In this document: positions 26,079-35,317 of the stretch, one piece after another
Numbering within the stretch: the first letter of the stretch is position 1
Layout: each line of letters opens with the position of its first letter
NCBI GenBank assembly: GCA_017632935.1
Contig: JAGBQJ010000034.1
Coordinates: 1 to 64,000, forward strand
Reading direction: 5' to 3'
From: Bacteroidales bacterium
Lineage (GTDB): Bacteria; Bacteroidota; Bacteroidia; Bacteroidales; F082
DNA: 64,000 bases
The notes under the pieces: generated by a model
What the model was told of the DNA's origin: nothing
The model's input: the letters and a program-made list of their open reading frames with translations, nothing else
The model's database searches: none
Position numbers and translations under genes: made by a program

Positions 26079-29051
26079 TTAATAATCTTGAACAAGACGG
26101 ACTGGAATGCCATAGCTACGAGAAATTCCACCTATAGCAACTACCTCATAACCTACGCCCATCGCCATAGCTAGTCCATTATTCGATGCATGACAAGTTG
26201 ATGTCCAATAAGCTATGATAACAGTATCATCCTTCGAAGCAGGGGTTAAGAAACCTGTATAAGGCAAAAAAACCGCACCATTCATTTGAAACACATTTGC
26301 CCAAATAGACACAGAAATTGTATTGCTATTAAAATCACCATCCACCTGGTTGGACTCAAAAAGACTGTAGTTGGAACTGTTCCAATCGTCTGGTAATAGT
26401 ATTAGGCCCTGTAAACCATTTACTGTCGCTTTGGCAAATAATATACCAGAATTTGTGTTTCTTTCGAACAATAAATACTGCCATTCTTCTTTGGTTGGAG
26501 AGCGCCATCGATGTGTCTGATTACCACCATTAGTTATAGAATTGTAATAACCCCAATCTGAATTGGCGTATGCACCTACTAAACTATTACATCCTGGAGG
26601 ACCAATTAAACTTGGGTCTGAATAATAATGATCCCATGGTTGATAATAAGTATTACCACAGTTCCAACTACTAGTTCCCCACGCAAACAAATCTATCCAG
26701 CCATTATAAGTTGGTGAATAATTAAGATTGGCACCACCTATAGTATCGTATTGGGTTGCCGCAAATCGCCAAGTATTCGTAGAAGCCTTATATTGTAAAT
26801 TGCCTTGCGAGAACCAAACTTGCTGCGTAGCACTTACTGAAAACAAGCCATTAATTGCTCCAGTTGGGGCTTGAGGATTATAAATGAAATGAGCCACTAA
26901 ACTTCGGTTGCTGGTTACTGTGAAAGTATAATTGGCATTCGTGGAGACTTGGCTGCCGTTCTCCGTCCAATTGGTGAATGTATATCCGCTATTAGCGGTA
27001 GCATGCACGGTACATGATTGACCGTAATAATGAACGCCGCCACCACTCACCGAGCCTCCATTGCTCGGACTGGCAGACAAGTTAATGTTGTAGGATTGTT
27101 GGTCGAAATGGGCAACATACGATGCAGATGCTGTCACTGGGAAAGTATAGATCGGATTCGTTGACACTTGGGTACCGTTCTTCGTCCAATTCACAAAAGT
27201 ATATCCGGATGCCGTCGTAGCACGCAAGGTACAATTCTCACCATAATTATAGTTGCCGCCACCCGTCACAGAGCCTCCTGAAGAAGGACTAGCGGATGCA
27301 CTTATCGTATAGGTCATCAATTGGAAATGCGCCACAAACGTAGCAGACTCAGTAACCGTGAACGTATATGTCGCATTTGTAGAAACTTGTGTGCCGTTTT
27401 TCGTCCATTTTTGGAAAGTAAAACCTGTAGCTGGCGTTGCCCTCAAGGTGCAACTTTGTCCTTGTTGGTAGGTACCGTCTCCAGTTACTGTTCCCGCGCC
27501 AGTTGGGGTGACTCCAGCATTAATGGTGTATGTATTTTGCTGTGTGAAGTTAGCTACCAAATTTCGATTGCCATTAACCGTGAAAGTGTAGTTTGCATTG
27601 GCCGAAACCTGAGTGCCGTTTTCCGTCCAGTTAACAAAAGTGTAACCGTTGTTGGCTGTGGCACGGACCGTGCACGATTGTCCTTGCTCATAGGTTCCTC
27701 CACCTGTCACGGTACCACCATTACTAGGATTAGCCGAAATGTTGATAGAGTAGGTGTTTGTTCCTTGGGCCGTGAAATGAGCCACCAAGTTTCGGTTGCT
27801 ATTTACAGTAAATGAATAGTTTGCATTCGTGGATACCTCATTGCCATTCTCCGTCCAGTTGGCAAAAGTGTAACCACTATTGGCGATAGCACGAACCGTG
27901 CAGGATTGTCCTTGTTCATACGTTCCCCCACCAGTTACCGTTCCTCCATCGCTTGGACTAGCCGACACGTTGACAGTGTAGTTGCTTGTACCTATTGCTG
28001 AGAAATGTGCCACCAAAGTACGATTGGAATTTACAGTAAAGGAATAGCTTGCATTAGTGGATACAACATTGCCGTTTTCCGTCCAATTGGAGAAGATGTA
28101 ACTATCATTAGCTGTGGCACGGACTGTACATGATTGTCCTTCCTCAAATGTTCCCCCGCCACTCACACTGCCGCCATTACTGGGCTCAGCAGATACATTG
28201 ATAGCATAACTATTTGGTGGAAGAAGTTCAAAGTGCGCCACCAGTGTCCGATTGCCATTCACTGTGAAAGTATAGTTTGTATCAGAGGATACTTCTTCTC
28301 CGTTCTCCGTCCAATTTGTAAATGTATAGTTTTCATTGGAAGTTGCCGAAACGGTACAAGACTCTCCTTCATGATATGTGCCTCCGCCACTAACAGAACC
28401 ACCGTTGTTCGGATTGGCCGATAAACTAATCGTATACTCATTAGGCAATTGTGCCGTAAAGTTTGCCTTTAAGGTTCGATTGCCGTTCACCATAAAAGTA
28501 TAGTTCGCATCTGTAGACACTTCATTGTCATTTTCGGTCCAGTTAGTAAAAGTGTAACCATCGTTGGCTGTTGCTATTACGGTACAATATTGGCCTTCTT
28601 GAAAAGAACCGCCACCATTTACTACACCGCCATCACTCGGGTTAGCAGATACGCTTATCGTATAGGTCGGCAAAGGTTTAGTGGTGAAACTCACCTTACC
28701 GCTGATGCCCGTTCCGCCTGCATTTTTGGCAAAAGCCTCGTAAACGTAAGTGGTATTAGGTTGAAGGTTGTTCAATTCAGCAGAATATACGCCAACGCCG
28801 CTACCGCAGAAGATGGTGTCAAGGCTTCCGCCTGAGAGGCCGTAAATGAAACCTCTCGACTTCACCTCTGCGCCACCTTTGTCAGTTACTTCAGCTGCCA
28901 CGCTGGCCTTGGAGTATTCAATTGTGATGGCACCATCAAAAACTTTCACTGTTGGAGGAATAATCGTTTCTTCTTTCTTGCATGTGGACAATCCAAATGT
29001 GACTACTGCCAACATGACTAGAAACAACAATCTATTTAGTCTCTTGTTCAT
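26079..29051 (-). CDS. Large lipoprotein with eight InlB-type repeats and a FISUMP-like C-terminal domain
   Basis: 990-residue SPII lipoprotein (Cys24 in FGLSTCKK). A fibronectin-like segment (about 30-125) is followed by eight tandem divergent InlB B-repeats of about 72-76 residues. Each begins YTISVSANPSDGGVVNGGG or similar and contains GYTFTNWTENG and NRTLVAHF. The last 210 residues (GLFSVSATQQVWFSQGNLQY ... WRSPTKEEWQYLLF ... IPVRLV) resemble the FISUMP domain of Bacteroidetes and Fibrobacter surface proteins. Likely surface-exposed, for adhesion or glycan binding; no enzymatic motif. The vWA-like lipoprotein gene lies 12 bp upstream. The repeats recur in the protein at 35318-37732. Confidence 0.8.
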   Translation of the reverse strand: MNKRLNRLLFLVMLAVVTFGLSTCKKEETIIPPTVKVFDGAITIEYSKASVAAEVTDKGGAEVKSRGFIYGLSGGSLDTIFCGSGVGVYSAELNNLQPNTTYVYEAFAKNAGGTGISGKVSFTTKPLPTYTISVSANPSDGGVVNGGGSFQEGQYCTVIATANDGYTFTNWTENDNEVSTDANYTFMVNGNRTLKANFTAQLPNEYTISLSANPNNGGSVSGGGTYHEGESCTVSATSNENYTFTNWTENGEEVSSDTNYTFTVNGNRTLVAHFELLPPNSYAINVSAEPSNGGSVSGGGTFEEGQSCTVRATANDSYIFSNWTENGNVVSTNASYSFTVNSNRTLVAHFSAIGTSNYTVNVSASPSDGGTVTGGGTYEQGQSCTVRAIANSGYTFANWTENGNEVSTNANYSFTVNSNRNLVAHFTAQGTNTYSINISANPSNGGTVTGGGTYEQGQSCTVRATANNGYTFVNWTENGTQVSANANYTFTVNGNRNLVANFTQQNTYTINAGVTPTGAGTVTGDGTYQQGQSCTLRATPATGFTFQKWTKNGTQVSTNATYTFTVTESATFVAHFQLMTYTISASASPSSGGSVTGGGNYNYGENCTLRATTASGYTFVNWTKNGTQVSTNPIYTFPVTASASYVAHFDQQSYNINLSASPSNGGSVSGGGVHYYGQSCTVHATANSGYTFTNWTENGSQVSTNANYTFTVTSNRSLVAHFIYNPQAPTGAINGLFSVSATQQVWFSQGNLQYKASTNTWRFAATQYDTIGGANLNYSPTYNGWIDLFAWGTSSWNCGNTYYQPWDHYYSDPSLIGPPGCNSLVGAYANSDWGYYNSITNGGNQTHRWRSPTKEEWQYLLFERNTNSGILFAKATVNGLQGLILLPDDWNSSNYSLFESNQVDGDFNSNTISVSIWANVFQMNGAVFLPYTGFLTPASKDDTVIIAYWTSTCHASNNGLAMAMGVGYEVVAIGGISRSYGIPVRLVQDY

Positions 29052-29063
29052 ACAGCAATGCAA

Positions 29064-30260
29064 TTAATTGGTTTTAAGCCCTTCAACGAATTGTTTCGCA
29101 TAGCCTTTAAGCACGTCAAATTTATCTCCCAATGAACTGGAACAATCCAAATTCAACATAATCAATGAACTATAATATTCATTTGTTATGTCTGTATTGC
29201 CTGACGAAGTAAATTCAGAGTTGTGAATCCATGCGCTTGCATTCGTGTTGTATTTCCATTCTTTAAGATGGGCAATGGTAGAATTGCTGAAATGATTGTT
29301 GTTATTATCTCTCATGCCTTCAAATTTGAATATGGCAAAAGGAGGTTCCATACTAGCCGCAACGACCGTACTTCCGCTGGAGCTTTCAAGTCCATGATAT
29401 TGCACATTGGTAAAAACGCCTTTACCATCACTGCCTGTTATGTAAACCCCTTCTATATAATGTTCTGACTGCAATGCGTCATTTGGATTGTGAGGTGGAG
29501 GCGTGGCTATGTCAAGTGTGAAACGCACACGCGTGTTCGGATCAGGAAGAGGCAACCTGATAGTCAGGATTGAATTTGTGGTTTGTTGATGCAAACTAGC
29601 AGCAATGGTATCAAATTCTGCTTGAATATCGGCAAAATTGGTTACATAATGAACGTATTTGCTACTTGGAAGTGATGAAAGCCCGTTGAGGTTGTTTAGG
29701 AACTCTGCCTCATCCCAACTATATACATCATTACCTTGTACTCCAATTGTATGCGATTCAATCTCCACACCATCGATTTTCTCATTTCTAATGCGTTGTG
29801 TCACGGCCTGCAAATATTCAGCACCACTATTGTAATTGGAGAAAGCATAAGACCCCTCGTCTAATCCATCAGTAAAATTGACAATGGAAACATTGACCAA
29901 ATCTTTAGGAATGCCATTGGACATAAGGGCGTCAATGGAGGTGTTCACAGCATGATAAAGTAAGGTGGCTCCTCCAACTTGCAGTCCGTTGATGAACTGT
30001 TTTGTATTATCAATGGTTGTGGCATCAAGAAGAGTTATCTGTTTGGTATAGAGTTGTTCGTTAAAACCAATAACACCTAAATAGATGCCAGCTGGCAACT
30101 CAGTTCCGCCATTACCTCCACCGTTTCCACCGCCTCCACCGCCGCCGTTATTTCCCCCGTTGTTTGGATCGTTCGGGTCGTCTGTTTTCTTGCATCCAGC
30201 GGCGCAAACCACCGCCACCATTAGCATTATGGCTGTTAAAGCCTTCATAAACTTCTGCAT
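29064..30260 (-). CDS. vWA-like lipoprotein with Gly/Asn-rich linker
   Basis: 398-residue lipoprotein (lipobox VVCAAGC, Cys23) with an N-terminal low-complexity linker of Gly and Asn (about 35-52). A Rossmann-like region (YLGVIGFNEQLYTKQITLLD, VSIVNFTDGLDEGS) resembles a von Willebrand A domain; a DxSxS-like metal triad (LDCSSS) appears unusually near the C-terminus (about 376). An ATG four codons in (30248) is an alternative start. It precedes the InlB-repeat lipoprotein by 12 bp, so the two probably form a surface complex or operon. Function unknown. Confidence 0.7.
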   Translation of the reverse strand: MQKFMKALTAIMLMVAVVCAAGCKKTDDPNDPNNGGNNGGGGGGGNGGGNGGTELPAGIYLGVIGFNEQLYTKQITLLDATTIDNTKQFINGLQVGGATLLYHAVNTSIDALMSNGIPKDLVNVSIVNFTDGLDEGSYAFSNYNSGAEYLQAVTQRIRNEKIDGVEIESHTIGVQGNDVYSWDEAEFLNNLNGLSSLPSSKYVHYVTNFADIQAEFDTIAASLHQQTTNSILTIRLPLPDPNTRVRFTLDIATPPPHNPNDALQSEHYIEGVYITGSDGKGVFTNVQYHGLESSSGSTVVAASMEPPFAIFKFEGMRDNNNNHFSNSTIAHLKEWKYNTNASAWIHNSEFTSSGNTDITNEYYSSLIMLNLDCSSSLGDKFDVLKGYAKQFVEGLKTN

Positions 30261-30340
30261 ATTGATTAGTTTTAATGTGATTTCATTTCCTTTTGTTGGC
30301 CGACTCCTTCACCAACCGATTCAACCATCATTAAAACACA

Positions 30341-30530
30341 AAAGAAAAAACGCGGGAGTCAAACTCTTGCTCATCCCGCATCTTAGGCCTTCGCATTGCC
30401 TTTCCCCGAGGATAAGCAATGCCGAGCCCCCGCTATCCGATATACTGAAAGATGTATATACGAATAAAGGGACGTCAAGCCTTGCCTTACCGTGCGGGGA
30501 ATTGAGCTTGCGAAGTTCAAGATGCCGCAG
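30341..30530 (-). ncRNA. ssrS: Probable 6S RNA
   Basis: The minus strand from 30530 to 30341 folds into one long irregular hairpin. Paired arms from outside in: GCATCTT/AAGATGC, CTTCGCA/TGCGAAG, TTCCCCG/CGGGGAA, GGCAA/TTGCT (wobble), GTCCC/GGGGC, TTATTCG/CGGATAG and the tip ATATAC/GTATAT. A terminator follows (GCGGGA ... TCCCGCG then T6). Length about 190 nt, the rod shape with bulges, and the intergenic setting match 6S RNA, which binds the sigma-70-type RNA polymerase holoenzyme. Identity is inferred from the fold; I did not run a covariance search. Confidence 0.65.
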
Positions 30531-30672
30531 ATAAAACGTCAGTTCAACGTCTTTCCATTATGTCTGCCAAGCGCTTTATTAGCGGATGACATTGCAAAGA
30601 AACGAAAAAATATTGGATTAGGGCATAATCGAAAGAAAAAATCGAAAATTATCGTACTTTTGTCCGCAATAT

Positions 30673-30771
30673 CACTGGACTGCTTCGTGCCTCGCAGTGA
30701 CGCAAAGCGGCCCTTCGACAGGCTCAGGGACCTTTGTTCCGTGTCTCGCGTCCTGCAGTCCCGCGTCAATC
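30673..30771. repeat. Composite of three dispersed intergenic repeats (A, B, C)
   Basis: Family A (30673-30709, core GGACTGCTTCGTGCCTCGCA) recurs as an exact inverted 35-nt copy at 58029-58063. Family B (30711-30731) is identical to 10967-10987. Family C (30737-30771, GTGTCTCGCGTCCTGCAGTC) is related to 4907-4985. All three are end to end in front of the prolyl oligopeptidase gene. Apart from this composite and the 6S-like RNA, the 554-bp gap 30261-30814 shows no gene. Confidence 0.8.
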
Positions 30772-30814
30772 GAATCTTAAATTTTGAATCTTAAATCTCT
30801 AAATCAACCAAATA

Positions 30815-32965
30815 ATGAAAAAACTCATCTTATTGATTATGGGCACCATCACCCTCTTTGGCTGCACGCAAACACAGCAGCCCGCTGAACGCTATTCCGT
30901 CAAGACTTACCCCGAGACGAGAAAAGACACCACCGTCGTTGACGACTACTTCGGCACGAAGGTCGCCGACCCGTACCGCTGGCTCGAAAACGACACCTCC
31001 GCCGAGACCGCACAATGGGTCAAGGCGCAGAACGAAGTCACCAACGACTACCTCAGCCACATCCCCTTCCGTAGCGCCCTCAAGGACCGCCTGACGGAAC
31101 TCGTCAACTACGAACGCTACGGCATGCCTTCGAAGAAACACGGCCGCTACATCTACTCGAAGAACGACGGCCTCCAAAACCAAAACGTCATCTACATGCA
31201 GGAGACGCTCGACGGCGAGCCTACCGTGCTCCTTGACCCCAACGCCCTCTCCGATGATGGCACCGTCTCGCTGGGCGGCATCAGCTTCTCCAAGGACGGC
31301 AAATACATGGCCTACACCATCCAACGCAGCGGCTCCGACTGGGTCGAGATCTACGTGAAAGACATGGAGACCCTCGATCTCCTTCCCGACCATATCGAAT
31401 GGGCTAAGTTCACCGGTGCCTCGTGGTACAAAGATGGCTTTTTCTATGCCGCCTACGACCGCCCCGAAGCTGGTAAGGAGTTCAGCAATGTGAACGAAAA
31501 CCACAAGATTTACTACCACAGACTCGGCACGCCTCAGGAGCAAGACGAGCTCTTCTATAGCAACCCTGCCCAGCCGCGCTATTTCCACCAAGTGGATCTC
31601 ACTGAAGATGAGCATTACATGTTCCTCTTCGAGAGCGGTCAAGGCGCGGGCAGCACGCTGTGGATCAGGGATATGCAAGACGTGATGGGCAAGTTTGTGC
31701 AGATTGCCGATGACATGGACTACCAATATGGCCCCATCGATGTCATCAACGACACGCTGTATATCTTCACCAACTACAATGCGCCCAAGGGCCGTATTTG
31801 CCGCGTGACGGCCAAGGCCCCGCAGATGGAGAACTGGGTGGATGTAATTCCCGAGAGCGAGAATGTCATCGCTGGCATCAGCCTCGCCAAAGGCAAGATG
31901 ATCGTCACCTACGACCAGGATGCATCCAACCACGCCTATGTCTACACTATGGATGGTAAGCAACTCCATGAAATCGCCCTACCGACCTACGGCGCCGTCG
32001 GTTTCAGCAGCAAATACGAGGAACCCGAGGTGTTCTATGCCTTCACCTCCTTCGCCTTCCCCACCACGATTTACCAGTACAACATTGACGACAACACCTC
32101 GACCGTGTTCCGCGCTCCCACCATCGACTTCAAGTCGGACGACTTCGTCACCGAGCAGGTCTTCGTCACCTCGAAGGACGGCACTAAGGTCCCGATGTTC
32201 CTGACCTACAAGAAAGGCTTGCAGAAAGACGGCACCAACCCGACTTTCTTGTATGGCTACGGTGGCTTCAACATCACCCTCAACCCGGGCTTCAGCACCT
32301 CGCGCCTGCCCTTCATCGAGAATGGAGGTATCTACGCCCAAATGAACCTGCGCGGTGGCAACGAATACGGTGAGGATTGGCATATCGCCGGCACCAAGTT
32401 GCAGAAGCAGAACGTCTTCGACGACTGCATTGCCTGCGCTGAATACCTCATTAATAATGGCTACACCTCACCGAAATACCTGGCTTTGAATGGTGGTTCC
32501 AATGGCGGTCTGCTCGTCGGTGCCGTCGTCAACCAACGTCCCGACCTCTTCGCCGTGGCCGTGCCGCAAGTCGGCGTAATGGACATGCTGCGCTACCATC
32601 TCTTCACCATCGGTTGGAACTGGGCCAGCGACTACGGCACCAGCGAGGACGACGAGGCCATGTTCAAGGCCCTGTATGCCTATTCGCCGCTGCACACCAT
32701 CCAAAGCGGTGAGAACGTGCATTATCCCGCCATCATGATCACCACTGCCGACCACGACGACCGAGTGGTGCCCGCACACTCGTTCAAGTATGCCGCAGCT
32801 TTGCAGGCTGCTCAAACTGGCGACCAGCCTAAGATCATTCGCATCGACACCAAGGCTGGACACGGTGGCGGCAAGCCCATCTCCAAAGTTCTGGAAGAAC
32901 AGGCCGATATCTATTCGTTTATCCTCTATAACATGGGAGTGAATTATCCTAAGGACGCGAAATAA
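30815..32965 (+). CDS. Prolyl oligopeptidase, S9A family, lipoprotein
   Basis: 716-residue serine peptidase cleaving after proline in short peptides. SPII signal (TLFGC, Cys17). An N-terminal hydrolase segment (YPETRKDTTVVDDYFGTKVA), a seven-bladed propeller (about 90-440) and the alpha/beta-hydrolase domain follow. Catalytic Ser562 is in GGSNGGLL, Asp in DHDDRVVPAHS, and His in KAGHGGGK near the C-terminus. The length is typical. The lipid anchor places it in the envelope, likely for peptide scavenging. A strong terminator follows. Confidence 0.95.
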   Translation: MKKLILLIMGTITLFGCTQTQQPAERYSVKTYPETRKDTTVVDDYFGTKVADPYRWLENDTSAETAQWVKAQNEVTNDYLSHIPFRSALKDRLTELVNYERYGMPSKKHGRYIYSKNDGLQNQNVIYMQETLDGEPTVLLDPNALSDDGTVSLGGISFSKDGKYMAYTIQRSGSDWVEIYVKDMETLDLLPDHIEWAKFTGASWYKDGFFYAAYDRPEAGKEFSNVNENHKIYYHRLGTPQEQDELFYSNPAQPRYFHQVDLTEDEHYMFLFESGQGAGSTLWIRDMQDVMGKFVQIADDMDYQYGPIDVINDTLYIFTNYNAPKGRICRVTAKAPQMENWVDVIPESENVIAGISLAKGKMIVTYDQDASNHAYVYTMDGKQLHEIALPTYGAVGFSSKYEEPEVFYAFTSFAFPTTIYQYNIDDNTSTVFRAPTIDFKSDDFVTEQVFVTSKDGTKVPMFLTYKKGLQKDGTNPTFLYGYGGFNITLNPGFSTSRLPFIENGGIYAQMNLRGGNEYGEDWHIAGTKLQKQNVFDDCIACAEYLINNGYTSPKYLALNGGSNGGLLVGAVVNQRPDLFAVAVPQVGVMDMLRYHLFTIGWNWASDYGTSEDDEAMFKALYAYSPLHTIQSGENVHYPAIMITTADHDDRVVPAHSFKYAAALQAAQTGDQPKIIRIDTKAGHGGGKPISKVLEEQADIYSFILYNMGVNYPKDAK

Positions 32966-32983
32966 TCCCTGACTTATATAATG

Positions 32984-33021
32984 AAAACGCCCGTCAAGAT
33001 TCTCTTGGCGGGCGTTTTTTT
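32984..33021 (+). terminator. Rho-independent terminator after the prolyl oligopeptidase
   Basis: AAAACGCCCGTCAAGA (32984-32999) pairs with TCTTGGCGGGCGTTTT (33003-33018), tri-nucleotide loop, T7 tail. Confidence 0.95.
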
Positions 33022-33040
33022 CTAATCCTTTAGAACAGAC

Positions 33041-33529
33041 TCACCAACAATATTTCACCGCATACCAAATGGCCACAAATTGTTCAATGGTAACATTGTC
33101 AGACAGGGTGAAATCGACATCCGACGTATAATTGGAATTGTTTTTATACACTTTAAAGCCTTTTTTGTTGGCAAAGATATCGGATGAATAGCTTGAATTA
33201 CCTTTGTAGAGTTTGCCGTCCTTGATAGTGAAAACAACATCGGAAGTATACGAGGAAGACCCTCTGTAGACTTTACCGTCCCTGATGGTGAACAGGATAT
33301 CGCTGCTGTATGAGGAATTGCCTTTGTACACTTTGTTGTCGTCAATTCGGCAAAGTATGTCGGACTGGTAAGATGAGTTGTCTTTATAGACTTTGTTATC
33401 TTTCAAATTGCAGATTACATCGCTGGAGTAAGAGGAGTTGTTCTTATACACTTTCACTTGGGCGAAGCTGCTGACGAAGGCCAAACAGAAGAACGCGGTA
33501 ATCAGGGTTTTCTGAAAATGACTTTTCAT
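33041..33529 (-). CDS. Small secreted protein made of six 19-21-residue beta repeats
   Basis: 162-residue exported protein. Signal peptide 1-24 (ending VSSFAQ). The mature part is about six tandem copies of KVYKGNSSYSSDILFTIRDG-type units; each has VYK, NSSY, SD and a two-strand pattern. This resembles small Bacteroidetes beta-repeat proteins (4-fold beta-flower type), but I cannot confirm the family. The C-terminal segment NVTIEQFVAIWYAVKYCW is non-repetitive and hydrophobic. Function unknown. It stands alone between convergent and co-directional neighbours. Confidence 0.75.
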   Translation of the reverse strand: MKSHFQKTLITAFFCLAFVSSFAQVKVYKNNSSYSSDVICNLKDNKVYKDNSSYQSDILCRIDDNKVYKGNSSYSSDILFTIRDGKVYRGSSSYTSDVVFTIKDGKLYKGNSSYSSDIFANKKGFKVYKNNSNYTSDVDFTLSDNVTIEQFVAIWYAVKYCW

Positions 33530-33600
33530 GGTATTCGGTTTTGGATATACCCTGCAAAAATAGTCAATACATTATTATCTCGCTACTTTAGGTGTTTTTT

Positions 33601-34512
33601 TCACTCCATCACCAATTCCTCATAGGCATAGGTGATCTTCTCCCCCACATTGACCACTAGATAACTCGGCGTCACTTTGCCGTCGTTGAGGTTGTCGGTC
33701 ATGAGGTATTGCACGCCGCCGAACTGACGCTGCTCGCGCATGTGGAAGTGTCCCATCAGCACGACTTCCACATTGTGGTTGCTCATCAGGTCCATGAAAG
33801 CATACTGCTCGTCCTGCGGCAGATTGGCGGCCGGTGTGGTGGTGTAGTTGTATGAAGTGCGGAACAACCAGTTGTGGCTGATGACGATACAGTGGCGATA
33901 GTCCTCACGATGCGAGAGCTTTTCTTCCAGCCACTCCAACTGACGCTTGCCGTGCGTGCCGTTGCCCGAATCGAGGAAGATGTAGAGATCCTGGAAACCA
34001 CCGACAGTCTTCACGGTCACCGTGTAGGTCGAGGTGTGGAAATATTGCTTGTAGAACGGAGCACAGTCGAAATAGACATCGTGGTTGCCGATGATTGGGA
34101 AGCACGGATCGTTTTTGGCTTGGGTTTTAGAATTAAATGCCATTGCTTCAGCCGACATCCTGAAACCAGCCTCGCCGCTCTCATTCACCAAGTCGCCAGC
34201 GTGAATGGCGAAGATGGCCATCGGGTCGTTGCGTTCTGCGGTGACGTACTTGTAGAGACGGTCTTTCTCACCTTGTGGCTCGATGCTGTCGCGCTCGGAA
34301 TAGTGCGAGTCGGAGCAGGAATAGATGTGATACTCATCGGGCGCGTTCTCGATGACGGGTTCGCCGTTTTGGGCGTTATAGTCGAGCCAGTCGGCCACAC
34401 GTTCCTCGGTGTCGCTACGGTTGATAATCATTCCGGGGACGTCAAGACGATTGCAGCCTGTGGCCAAAATCATGGCAGCTGCGGCTAATATAATAAGGTG
34501 TTGCTTTTTCAT
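33601..34512 (-). CDS. Calcineurin-like metallophosphoesterase lipoprotein
   Basis: 303-residue lipoprotein (MILATGC, Cys20) with a full metallophosphoesterase metal site: CSDSHYS, HAGDLVNE, IIGNHDVYF, VISHNWL and MGHFHMRE. These bind two divalent metals and hydrolyse phosphomono- or diesters outside the inner membrane. Substrate unknown. It is 5 bp downstream of an outer-membrane-barrel-type protein gene on the same strand, so the two are probably coexpressed. Confidence 0.88.
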   Translation of the reverse strand: MKKQHLIILAAAAMILATGCNRLDVPGMIINRSDTEERVADWLDYNAQNGEPVIENAPDEYHIYSCSDSHYSERDSIEPQGEKDRLYKYVTAERNDPMAIFAIHAGDLVNESGEAGFRMSAEAMAFNSKTQAKNDPCFPIIGNHDVYFDCAPFYKQYFHTSTYTVTVKTVGGFQDLYIFLDSGNGTHGKRQLEWLEEKLSHREDYRHCIVISHNWLFRTSYNYTTTPAANLPQDEQYAFMDLMSNHNVEVVLMGHFHMREQRQFGGVQYLMTDNLNDGKVTPSYLVVNVGEKITYAYEELVME

Positions 34513-34517
34513 GGTGT

Positions 34518-35216
34518 TCAGTTTTTAGGTTTCCAAATCAGTCCCACATTGCCAAACCAGCCGTTGTATTGTGACGAGAGGTTGAGCACACCGGCAGGAT
34601 GCAATCCAGCCTCGGCGGTCAGGCGCAGTCCGTTGCCGAAGTCGTAATAGCCGTTCACGCTATAGAAAAACAGCGTGAAACGCTCGATAACGAAGTCTCT
34701 GTAGTTTGACACACGGGCACCAACATTCCATGGATGCTCTTGGTCAAAGAGGTTGCCTTCCACGCAGAAGGTGACATTCATTGGCTCCAATACGGCGTCC
34801 ATTCCGCCATTCTTGCGCAACGGGATGGGCGCGGTGTAGCGATTGGTCAAGCCTAACTGGAAGTTGAAATGCCGATTGCGCCAGCCCAAGTCAAACACGC
34901 CGTTGAATTCCTGCAAATCGTAATTCGGGAACAGCCGATACAGATAGCGGTTTTCCAAATAGAGCGTGCCACTCTTTGCCTTGAGCAAATCAATTTGATA
35001 TTGCAAGTTCAAGGAATAACGGCTCAATGTCGTGGCTTGGAAACCGAGCCCGATATTGAAGTTGTCGGCCATGCGATAGTCGCCTTTCAAGGCCAAGGAT
35101 GCACTGCTGCCCGAGGTACGCGTATAGTCGTACTCGCCGTACGTCTGCAACGTCCACTGAGCCCTTGCAGCGAAGGCAAAGAGCAGCAGACTGAGGGTGA
35201 TAAATACTTTCTTCAT
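34518..35216 (-). CDS. Predicted outer-membrane beta-barrel protein
   Basis: 232-residue exported protein. Signal peptide 1-19 (MKKVFITLSLLLFAFAARA). The mature chain is built of alternating amphipathic strands rich in Tyr, Phe, Asn and Gly (LALKGDYRMADNFNIGLGFQ, GTLYLENRYLYRLF) and ends with NVGLIWKPKN, as outer-membrane barrels do. ATG 35216 is chosen because it starts the signal peptide. Specific function unknown. Confidence 0.75.
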   Translation of the reverse strand: MKKVFITLSLLLFAFAARAQWTLQTYGEYDYTRTSGSSASLALKGDYRMADNFNIGLGFQATTLSRYSLNLQYQIDLLKAKSGTLYLENRYLYRLFPNYDLQEFNGVFDLGWRNRHFNFQLGLTNRYTAPIPLRKNGGMDAVLEPMNVTFCVEGNLFDQEHPWNVGARVSNYRDFVIERFTLFFYSVNGYYDFGNGLRLTAEAGLHPAGVLNLSSQYNGWFGNVGLIWKPKN

Positions 35217-35317
35217 AGGGTCAAAAATTTGCGGCAAAAGTAAGGAAAAGTCCTAAACGGATGAAAACGATGGCTCTTTTTCCTATCTTTGCAACTTGTT
35301 TAAAAACATCATTATTT

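Noticed and set aside
26900-28640. Regular DNA repeats that could suggest a CRISPR array
   Set aside because: Period is about 220-230 bp and the repeats are in-frame InlB-type protein modules with diverged codons.
30830-31969. 379-codon minus-strand frame inside the prolyl oligopeptidase
   Set aside because: Shadow of codon bias in a GC-rich gene; the sense strand has a complete catalytic triad.
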